A stretch of DNA of 64,000 bases from Cupriavidus yeoncheonensis (GTDB lineage Bacteria > Pseudomonadota > Gammaproteobacteria > Burkholderiales > Burkholderiaceae), in assembly GCF_905397275.1 (NCBI RefSeq), contig NZ_CAJPUY010000013.1, positions 1 to 64,000 of the forward strand, in the 5' to 3' direction. Below are positions 47,833 to 55,329 of this stretch, piece after piece. The position numbers and the translations under genes are program-made. The notes under the pieces were generated by a model, which was given only the letters and a program-made list of their open reading frames with translations, did no database searches and was not told where the DNA came from. Position 1 is the first letter of the stretch. The number at the start of each line of letters is the position of its first letter.

Positions 47833-48618
47833 ATGGAGGGCATCTTGACTGGCGTGACGCAATTCCGCTGGGCATCGGCGGCCTGCACCGACGTAGGCCG
47901 TGTACGCGAGCGCAATGAGGACGCGTGCCTGGATCTGCCCGATCAGGGCATCTGGGTCGTGGCCGACGGCATGGGCGGCCACGCCGTCGGCGATTTCGCG
48001 AGCCAGGCCGTCACGCAGGCGCTGGCGTCCCTGGCGGCACGGCCGTTGCTGGAAGAGCGGCTCGCCGACGTAGGCGCCGTGCTGCAGGACGTCAACCGTA
48101 CGCTGATTGCCGAAGCCGCGCGCCTTCAGGTGCGCTGCGTAGGCACCACCGTGGTGGTGCTGGCAGCGGGCGACCGGCGTTGCGGATGTCTCTGGGCCGG
48201 TGACAGCCGGCTCTACCGGATGCGCGACGGACGCCTGCAGCGGCTGACGCGCGACCACAGCCAGGTGGAGCGGTTGCTCGCACGCGGGCTGATCACCGCG
48301 GAGGAAGCGCGGCACCATCCCGCGCACAACACCATCACGCGCGCCGTTGGCGCGGCCGACACGCTATTGCCGGAACAGCTGTTCGTCGATGTCGCCGGCG
48401 GCGATGTGTTCCTGCTTTGCAGCGATGGGCTGAGCAATGAAGTCGAAGAGGACGCCATTGCATCCGTGCTGGCCGCCGGGGGCGACCTGGATGCCGCCGC
48501 CCAGGAGCTGGTGAAAATGGCGCTGGATCACGGGGGACATGACAATGTCACTGTGGTGGTGGTACGGGCGGAGGATCCCTATGGGTCGGACAGGACGTTG
48601 GTGAATCCGGAGCTGTAA
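47833..48618 (+). CDS. PP2C-type Ser/Thr protein phosphatase
   Basis: The 261-residue soluble enzyme has all PP2C metal motifs: RERNEDACLD, WVVADGMGGHAVGD, CLWAGDSRLYRMRDG, LLCSDGLSNEVEED and GGHDNVTVVVV. It removes phosphate from Ser/Thr and is the natural antagonist of the membrane kinase at the window's right end. FHA proteins nearby would read the same phosphorylation. The start may be ATG 47833 or TTG 47845, which has GGAGG five bases upstream. It is convergent with the sigma-54 activator gene. Confidence 0.92.
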   Translation: MEGILTGVTQFRWASAACTDVGRVRERNEDACLDLPDQGIWVVADGMGGHAVGDFASQAVTQALASLAARPLLEERLADVGAVLQDVNRTLIAEAARLQVRCVGTTVVVLAAGDRRCGCLWAGDSRLYRMRDGRLQRLTRDHSQVERLLARGLITAEEARHHPAHNTITRAVGAADTLLPEQLFVDVAGGDVFLLCSDGLSNEVEEDAIASVLAAGGDLDAAAQELVKMALDHGGHDNVTVVVVRAEDPYGSDRTLVNPEL

Positions 48619-48703
48619 GCCCTGCTTCGTCTTTCACCGAGCCGGGCGCAGCGAACCGCCGCGGCCGGCTGAACACGCCAGGCCCCGGAACCCCATCACA
48701 CCC

Positions 48704-50020
48704 TCACCCCTTCTCCCTCTGCCCCCGGAAATCCTTCGAATGGATCCCATGCTTCTTGAGCAGCATCTGCAGATGCGACCGGTTCATGTCGCAGCGCCGC
48801 GCCAGTTCAGCCACGGTCCCTCCCACCTCCTGCAAGCCACGCTCAAGGAACGCCCGTTCCGCCTCGTCGCTGGCAGCGCGCTTGGCCTCGCTCAGCGACG
48901 CGGGCAGCGCTGACACGGCGCCGACAGGGCCGATCGGCACCACCGCCAGCGCGGCCGGCTTCGGCCGGATATCCTGCGGCAGGTGCACGAGATCCGCCGT
49001 ATCGCCCGCCAGGCAGGACACCCGGTACAACAGGTTGCGCAGTTCCCGGATATTTCCCGGATACTCGTAGTGCATCAGGAAATCCCGCAGCCGCGGCGTG
49101 AGCCTGACCGGCCGGCGCTTGAGCATGCCGGCGGCTTCGTCGCAGAAGAAGGCAACCAGCAACGGGATTTCATCGCGCCGCTCGCGCAGCGCGGGCACCG
49201 ACACGTGGATCACGCTGAGCCGGTAGAACAGGTCTTCGCGGAAGGTCCCTTCCTTGCTCATGCTCCGCAGGTCCTTGTTGGTCGCGGCGACGATGCGCGT
49301 ATCGACGGCAATCACTTCGTCCGACCCCACGCGCTGGATCTCGTGCGCTTCCAGCACGCGCAGCAGCTTGACTTGCCCCGTCAGCGGCAGTTCGCCAATC
49401 TCGTCGAGGAAGATGGTGCCCGTATGCGCGCTCTCGAACTTGCCGCGCCGGTCGCTGCTGGCGCCCGTGAATGCGCCCTTCTTGTGACCGAACAACTCCG
49501 ACTCCAGCAGGCTGTCCGGGATCGCGCCACAGTTGACCGAGATGAACGGCCGATCCTGGCGCGAGCCGTTGGCGTGGATCACCTTGGCCATCAGCTCCTT
49601 GCCGGTGCCGCTTTCGCCGTCGATCAGCACCGGCAGGTCGGTAGGCGCCGCCTTCTCGGCGGTCTCCAGTGATTCGAGCAGCTTCGGGTTGTCGCCGAAG
49701 GTGCCTTCGAAGATGAAGCTGCGTTCGAGCAGCGCCTGGCGCCGCTCGCGCGGCATGCGCTCGACTTCTTCGTGCACCGGCGCCTCGCCGCCGGCCGCGG
49801 CCTGGACGAAGCGCTCCTTGTGCGACAGCCCCATGACCTCGTCGCGCAGCGTGGTGGCCTGCTTGAGCAGCTTCTCGATATCGGCCCGCTCCAGCCGCGA
49901 TGACCAGCGCAGCGTGGAACGCAGGATCTCGATCTTCTCCATCAGCCCCGCGAACGAGACGGCGGAGTGGCTGGCGGCATCGGCTGCGGGCGGCCGTGCG
50001 CCCTGGTTGTATAGCTTCAT
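48704..50020 (-). CDS. Sigma-54-dependent transcriptional activator without receiver domain
   Basis: The 438-residue AAA+ activator has Walker A GESGTGKE (135-142), the sigma-54 contact loop GAFTGA (182-187), Walker B FLDEIGE (204-210), and a Fis-type helix-turn-helix at the end ([20 protein letters not shown]). The N-terminal 100 residues are helical, with no receiver, GAF or PAS domain. The activity signal must come from elsewhere, possibly through phosphorylation or partner proteins. Its start overlaps the ABC transporter stop (ATGA), so it is made with the exporter. It should act on -24/-12 promoters; three candidates are nearby. Confidence 0.92.
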   Translation of the reverse strand: MKLYNQGARPPAADAASHSAVSFAGLMEKIEILRSTLRWSSRLERADIEKLLKQATTLRDEVMGLSHKERFVQAAAGGEAPVHEEVERMPRERRQALLERSFIFEGTFGDNPKLLESLETAEKAAPTDLPVLIDGESGTGKELMAKVIHANGSRQDRPFISVNCGAIPDSLLESELFGHKKGAFTGASSDRRGKFESAHTGTIFLDEIGELPLTGQVKLLRVLEAHEIQRVGSDEVIAVDTRIVAATNKDLRSMSKEGTFREDLFYRLSVIHVSVPALRERRDEIPLLVAFFCDEAAGMLKRRPVRLTPRLRDFLMHYEYPGNIRELRNLLYRVSCLAGDTADLVHLPQDIRPKPAALAVVPIGPVGAVSALPASLSEAKRAASDEAERAFLERGLQEVGGTVAELARRCDMNRSHLQMLLKKHGIHSKDFRGQREKG

Positions 50021-53000
50021 GCTGTGCTCAGTTGCTTATGCACCAGCTGGTAGTACATGCCCTTGCGATCGAGCAGTTCCTCGTGACGGCCCTGCTCGAC
50101 GATGGCGCCCTCGTACAGCACCAGGATCTTGTCGGCCTGCATGATCGTGCTGAGGCGGTGCGCGATGATCACCGCGGTGCGCCCGCGCAGGATCTCCTGC
50201 ATGTTCGCCAGGATGTTGCTCTCCGACTGGGTGTCGAGCGCGGACGTGGCTTCGTCGAACACCAGCAGGCGCGGGTCGTGGTACAGCGCGCGCGCAATGC
50301 ACAGGCGCTGGATCTGCCCGCCCGACAGCCCCATGCCGCGCTCGCCGACGATCTGCTCGTAGCCGAGCGGCAGCTTGGTGATGAACGGGTGCGCGTCGGC
50401 CATCCGGGCTACTTCCTCGATGCGGCGGCGGTCGGGGCTTTCGTCGCCGCAGGCGATGTTCTCGGCAATGGTGCCCGAGAACAGCAGGTTGGTCTGCATC
50501 ACGTAGCCCACCTGCGCGCGGTAGAACTCGGTGTCGATCACGCCGATGTCGTAGCCATCCACCTTCATCGAGCCCTCGGTCGGCCGGTAGAACCCGACCA
50601 GCAGCTTGGCCAGCGTGGTCTTGCCCGAGCCGCTGCGCCCGACGATGGCCACCATCTCGCCCGGCCTGATATGCAGGCTGATGTTTTCGAGCACATAGGC
50701 CGTATCCTCGCCGCCATAGCGGAAGTAGAGCCCATCCATCTCGATCTCGCCCTGCAGGTCCGGCAGCATCACGCGCGACATCACGTCCTGCGGCTTCTGC
50801 TCGGGCTCCAGGTCCAGCACGTCGCCAAGCCGTTCCATCGCCACGCCCGCGTCGTTGAGCTGGCCCCACAGCGCCACCAGGCCCATCAGCGGCGCCAGCA
50901 CGCTGCCCATGAACGCATTGAAGGCGATGAGCTGGCCGATGGTCAGCTCGCGCTGCAGCACCAGCGTGGCGCCTACCCACAGCACGGCGATGGTCGTGGC
51001 CGCGTTGAGCAGCTGGCTGACCAAGCCAACGAGGATATGGAAGGCCTGCGCCTGGTATTGCTTCTCCAGCGCCTTCGCGTACTTGGCCTCCCAGCGCAGG
51101 CGCACCGGCCGCTCGATGCCCATGCCCTTGACCGTCTCGGCACCGCCGAGCGTCTCCATCAGGTAGGACTTGGCGTCGGTCGAAGCGGCAAAGACTTCGC
51201 GCGCGTAGGTCTTCACCCGTGGCGTGACCACCACCGTCAGCGCCGCGATCGGGATCACGAACGCGATCAGCAGCAGCGTCAGCTTGACGTTGTAGAGGAA
51301 CATGATGGTGAAGTAGATGAACACCATCAGCAAGTTCAGCGCCGTCGTCACCGTGGATTCGGTCAGGAAGGCGCGGATGGTCTGGTTCTCCTGGAAGCGC
51401 GCGAAGATGTCGCCGGTCTTGCGCTTGGCAAAGAACGACAGCGGCAATGACAGCGTGTGCTTGAAGAAGTGCGACATCATGGCGAAATCCATGTTGCGCA
51501 CCATGAAGTTGGCCAGGTAGGCACGAATCGTCGCCATCAGCTGCGAGAACACATTGGCGATGATCAGCCCGACGATCAGCAGGTTCAGCAGGCCGACGTT
51601 CTGGTGCACCACCACGCCGTCCAGGATGTTCTGGATGATGAGCGGCGGCACCACGCCGAGCATCTGGATCACGAACGTGGCCAGGAACAGGTGCGCCAGG
51701 ATCTTCTTGTACGGTGCCAGGTAGCTGATGAAGCGCAGCCACGGCGAGCGCTGCACCGACAGCTGCGTCATGCTCTCGCCGGGGCTGAACAGCAGGCAGG
51801 TGCCGCTCCAGCCGCGCTCGAACTCTTCCGCGCTCATCTTGCGGAAGCCGATGCCGGGGTCAGCCACCCATACCCAGCGCCCCGACACGCCGTACACGAT
51901 CACGTAGTGGTAGCCCTCCCAGTGCACGATAAATGGCAGCTCGAAACCCATCAGCGAGTCCCGCGTGCACTGCACGCCGCGCGTGGTGAAGCCCAGCGAC
52001 TCACCCGCGCGCGCCAGGCTTTCGAGCGTGGCGCCCTGCGTGGTCACGTTGGCCAGTTCGCGCAGTTTGCCCAGCGACATCGGGATGCCGTAGTGCTTGC
52101 AGATCATGGCCAGGCACGCGGCGCCGCAATCCATCTCCTCGGCCTGCTCGACCAGCGCGAAGCGGCGGATCAGCCGTTCGCCGAGCTCCGGCTTGGAATG
52201 CAGGTCCAGCAATACCGGCCGCTTGCGGCGCTCGGCCAGCTTCTTCTGCCGGTGCAGTTCGCGGTCCACCACGCGGATGCGCTCCTCGAGCACCTCGCGC
52301 AGGCGCGGGTTGCGCTCCAGGATGAGCTGCACGGTCTTCTCGGGGATCACCAGCAGGCGCACCTCGGTCTCGGCGATGGCCGAGGCGATCTGCTCCTGGC
52401 GCATCACGCAGGCGCGTTCGCCGAAGATATCGCCCTGGCCCAGCGTCGCCAGCGAGAATTCGTCGCCGTCCTCGCTGCGCACCATGCGCACGGTTCCCTG
52501 GCGCACCACGTAGAGCCGCCGGTCTTCCCGCCCGTCCTGCTTCAGGATCTCCTTGCCCGCGGCCACGCGCTTCACGCCCACGCTGCGCACCGCGTCTTCC
52601 AGTTCGCGCCGGTCCAGCTTGCCACGCAGGTCGAACAGCCGCGCCACGAAGCCGCCGGCCGAGCTGATGGCGACATAGCTCGTGATGAACGCCAGCGCGG
52701 CCTGGTTGCCCGCCACCACCTTCTCGCCGACGCTGCGCGGAATCATCAGCAGCTCGGTCTTGCCCGATGCGCGCACCGACGACTCATGGTGGTACTCGCG
52801 CAGCAGCGCAATGTCGGCGAACACCTCGCCGGCCTTGCGCACGCCCATGCTGATTTCCTTGCCGTGCTCCTCGTTGAAGACGCGCACGGAACCGGTCTTC
52901 ACGATATACAGCCCGGGGGCCGGTTCGCCGGCATTGCACACGGTGTCGCCAAAGCCGAACGCCTGCGTCTGCGCCGCGGCGGCGAGCTGCTCCAGCTCCT

Positions 53001-53148
53001 CGCGCGTGAGGGCCGAGAGGATTTCCACGGTCGCCAGGAAATCAGCAAGCGGCGCGGCAAGCGAAGCGGCAACCGGCGCAGGGGACGTGGCCGACGGCGG
53101 CGGCACCTCTGCCGCCGCTCCGCCTTCGCTAGCGGGCTTCGATGACAT
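50017..53148 (-). CDS. ABC exporter with two cyclic-nucleotide-binding-type domains and a C39 peptidase
   Basis: The 1043-residue protein contains two CRP-like nucleotide-binding folds (about 37-160, with GLYIVKTGSVRVF, and 175-290, with RLYVVRQGTVRMV). A C39 peptidase domain covers about 330-455, with catalytic Cys341 in EEMDCGAACLAM, His414 in HWEGYHYVIVYG and Asp430 in VADPGIG. A six-helix exporter domain spans 470-780. The ATPase has Walker A GRSGSGKT, signature LSGGQ, Walker B VFDEATSALD and H-loop IIAHRLS. Intact C39 residues imply leader cleavage at a double-glycine-type site during export. Nucleotide-binding residues are partly kept; whether cAMP, c-di-GMP or nothing binds is unknown. 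It overlaps the parvulin gene by 20 bases. Confidence 0.93.
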   Translation of the reverse strand: MSSKPASEGGAAAEVPPPSATSPAPVAASLAAPLADFLATVEILSALTREELEQLAAAAQTQAFGFGDTVCNAGEPAPGLYIVKTGSVRVFNEEHGKEISMGVRKAGEVFADIALLREYHHESSVRASGKTELLMIPRSVGEKVVAGNQAALAFITSYVAISSAGGFVARLFDLRGKLDRRELEDAVRSVGVKRVAAGKEILKQDGREDRRLYVVRQGTVRMVRSEDGDEFSLATLGQGDIFGERACVMRQEQIASAIAETEVRLLVIPEKTVQLILERNPRLREVLEERIRVVDRELHRQKKLAERRKRPVLLDLHSKPELGERLIRRFALVEQAEEMDCGAACLAMICKHYGIPMSLGKLRELANVTTQGATLESLARAGESLGFTTRGVQCTRDSLMGFELPFIVHWEGYHYVIVYGVSGRWVWVADPGIGFRKMSAEEFERGWSGTCLLFSPGESMTQLSVQRSPWLRFISYLAPYKKILAHLFLATFVIQMLGVVPPLIIQNILDGVVVHQNVGLLNLLIVGLIIANVFSQLMATIRAYLANFMVRNMDFAMMSHFFKHTLSLPLSFFAKRKTGDIFARFQENQTIRAFLTESTVTTALNLLMVFIYFTIMFLYNVKLTLLLIAFVIPIAALTVVVTPRVKTYAREVFAASTDAKSYLMETLGGAETVKGMGIERPVRLRWEAKYAKALEKQYQAQAFHILVGLVSQLLNAATTIAVLWVGATLVLQRELTIGQLIAFNAFMGSVLAPLMGLVALWGQLNDAGVAMERLGDVLDLEPEQKPQDVMSRVMLPDLQGEIEMDGLYFRYGGEDTAYVLENISLHIRPGEMVAIVGRSGSGKTTLAKLLVGFYRPTEGSMKVDGYDIGVIDTEFYRAQVGYVMQTNLLFSGTIAENIACGDESPDRRRIEEVARMADAHPFITKLPLGYEQIVGERGMGLSGGQIQRLCIARALYHDPRLLVFDEATSALDTQSESNILANMQEILRGRTAVIIAHRLSTIMQADKILVLYEGAIVEQGRHEELLDRKGMYYQLVHKQLSTA

Positions 53149-53881
53149 GTTCCTGCGCCCTCGCCATCAGCCACTCTTCACGCAGGAGCCGGCGTATCTC
53201 CACCGCAACGTCGCCGTCCAGCGTCGCGGGATGCTTGGCGCGCACCAGGAAGACCTCGAAGAACGAGCGGTCCGGCGAGGCGAACGGTCCGAGCAGGTCG
53301 CCGGCCTCGGCATTGAAGACCTTGGCCTCGATATCGGTCTTGAGCGAACCGCGCAGCACCTTGCCGATGTCGCCGCCGCGCTCGCGCGTATCGGCAATCG
53401 AATGTTCTCGCGCCATGTCGGCGAAGCTGTCCGGATCATCCTGCAGGAACGAGATCAGCTCCTTGGCCTTGCCCTCGCTGTCCACCACGATATGGCTGAC
53501 TTCGATGCTGTCGAAGCGCGGCGAATTGAGCTGGAAGTATTCGTGCACCGCCGCTTCGCTGCAGACTTGCTCCATCATCCGCTCCTGGTAAAGGCTGTCG
53601 GTGACGAAGACTTCGAACTCGTCCAGGCTCACGCCGAGTGCGTCGAGATAGTGGTTCATGTCCGCCGCGCGGTGCAGTCCCTGCACGCGCCGGAACTGGT
53701 CGGCGCGCTCCTGGATATCCTCCTGCGCCAGGGTCAGGCCCGCACGCCTGGCCGCGTGCACCGTCAGCTTGTCGCGCACCATCTGTTCGACCAGGCCTTC
53801 GAACTGCCCGGTGAACTTGAGCAGCCGGATGAATTCTTCGACGCCCAGTACCTCGTCGTCGATACGCACGATGCCAGTCAT
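53129..53881 (-). CDS. Parvulin-type peptidyl-prolyl isomerase, cytosolic
   Basis: The 250-residue protein has an N-terminal helical SurA/PpiD-like region (residues 1-120) and a parvulin domain (VSHIVVDSEGKAKELISFLQ, FADMAREHSIADTRERGGDI, APFF-type end FGPFASPDRSFFEVFLV). No signal peptide is present, so it acts in the cytosol, unlike SurA or PrsA. In related clusters such parvulins accompany C39 exporters and may chaperone the peptide substrate. A strong AAAGGAGG ribosome-binding site precedes ATG 53881. Confidence 0.85.
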   Translation of the reverse strand: MTGIVRIDDEVLGVEEFIRLLKFTGQFEGLVEQMVRDKLTVHAARRAGLTLAQEDIQERADQFRRVQGLHRAADMNHYLDALGVSLDEFEVFVTDSLYQERMMEQVCSEAAVHEYFQLNSPRFDSIEVSHIVVDSEGKAKELISFLQDDPDSFADMAREHSIADTRERGGDIGKVLRGSLKTDIEAKVFNAEAGDLLGPFASPDRSFFEVFLVRAKHPATLDGDVAVEIRRLLREEWLMARAQEHVIEAR

Positions 53882-53946
53882 GGCCCTACCTCCTTTACCG
53901 GCCGCGCTGCGCGCGGTCGCGATTTGCCCGTGATATCCGTGTCCCG

Positions 53947-55329
53947 CTACCCCGCCACCTGCCGGAACGGATCCAGGCCCAGGTCGATCAGCCGGCGTTC
54001 GCGCACCACGATCTCGGCCGTGGCGGTCATGCCGTAGCGCAACGGATAACGGCTGCTTCCCACGGCGTAGTAGTCGCGCGACAGGCGGATGCGGCCTTCA
54101 TAGACCGGCTGCTTGTCCGCCCCGCCCAGCTTGGTGGCCGGCGAGATGTATTCGAGCGTGCCTTCGATCAGTCCGTAGCGCTGGTACGGGAACGCGTTGA
54201 ACTTGAGCTTGACCGGCAGGCCTTCCTTCAGGAACGCGCGGTCGCGCTCGGCAATGGCGATCTTGAGCACGGGGCGCGCGTCATTGGGCGCGATGCCGCC
54301 GATCGGCGTATTGGCCTGGATCTTGTCGCCGCGCTGGGTGGAGGTGACGTCGGTGATGACGCCCGACACCGGCGCCAGGATCAGCAGGAAATTGTCCTTG
54401 TCGATGTTCTCGAAGCGGATGCGCGCGGCTGCCTCGGCCACCAGGCGCGCGGTCTGCACCTGCAGGCGCAGCTTGTCCTCGGTGCTGGCGATGTCGCGCA
54501 TCGCCGCGTCGTACTGCACGCGCAGCCCCGCCAGCTCCTGCCCGCTGCTTTCGAGCTGCACGTTGGCCTGGGTCAGCTCCTGGCCCTGCCGTGCTTCCAG
54601 TTCGGCCAGCCGGGACTGCGCCACGCGCAGGGTGTTGTCGGCCTCCTGCGTGGCCGCGCGCTTGGCTTCGACCTGCGACTGCGACACGCCGCCGCCGCCC
54701 GGCAGCGCGAACAGGCGCGTATAGCGGTCCTGCTCCTGGCGCGCGAAATCGCGCGCGCGCCGCGAATTCTCGACGTTGCTGCGCGCCTCCTGCACCTGCG
54801 CGCGCTGCTGCTCGGTGAGCCGTGTCGTGCCTTCGGCAATGCGCGTCTCGTGCTGGCGCGTGGATACGTCGATCTGTTGCTTGAGCGCGGCGGCGCGGCG
54901 TTCCATCAACGCCTTCTTTTCCGGGAACTGCTTCCACTCGCGTTCCGAGTCCTCGAGCTTGAGCTGCGCTTCCAGCGCGTTGGCCGCCGCCTCGATCGCG
55001 CCGCGCGCGTTCAGGCGGGCCAGCACGTCGTCCTTGGAGACGGGCTGCCCCTCCGCGACGTACAGGTCGGCCAGTTCGCCGTCGACCGGCGCATAGAAGC
55101 GCCTGACTTCCGATTCCGGCGCCAGCGTGCCCTCCGCCGTGACGATCACATCCGCGTGGCCGAAGAACGACCAGATCAGCGCGCACACTACCAGCGCAAA
55201 CGTGGTCACCACCGTCAGCAGGCTCAGCCGCCACGGCTCGGCGGTGAGGATGGCGAGACCCTCGCCGCCGTGGTCTTCAAGCGCCTCGGAGAGAGGCCTG
55301 AGGCGATTGCCGCCTTGCGCGTCATTCAT
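53947..55329 (-). CDS. HlyD-type membrane fusion protein
   Basis: The 460-residue protein has one N-terminal membrane helix (about residues 35-57), a biotinyl-lipoyl strand (EGTLAPESEVRRFYAPVDGE), a long coiled hairpin (residues 100-300, Glu/Arg/Gln-rich) and a C-terminal beta part with APVSGVITDVTSTQRGDK. It bridges the inner-membrane ABC exporter and the TolC-type channel. Its start overlaps the FHA gene stop (ATGA). The length matches type I secretion adaptors. Confidence 0.92.
   Translation of the reverse strand: MNDAQGGNRLRPLSEALEDHGGEGLAILTAEPWRLSLLTVVTTFALVVCALIWSFFGHADVIVTAEGTLAPESEVRRFYAPVDGELADLYVAEGQPVSKDDVLARLNARGAIEAAANALEAQLKLEDSEREWKQFPEKKALMERRAAALKQQIDVSTRQHETRIAEGTTRLTEQQRAQVQEARSNVENSRRARDFARQEQDRYTRLFALPGGGGVSQSQVEAKRAATQEADNTLRVAQSRLAELEARQGQELTQANVQLESSGQELAGLRVQYDAAMRDIASTEDKLRLQVQTARLVAEAAARIRFENIDKDNFLLILAPVSGVITDVTSTQRGDKIQANTPIGGIAPNDARPVLKIAIAERDRAFLKEGLPVKLKFNAFPYQRYGLIEGTLEYISPATKLGGADKQPVYEGRIRLSRDYYAVGSSRYPLRYGMTATAEIVVRERRLIDLGLDPFRQVAG

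Noticed and set aside
47116..48327. 403-residue minus-strand frame across the spacer and the phosphatase gene
   Set aside because: The phosphatase has all PP2C motifs on the plus strand; this frame has no domain or start signal.
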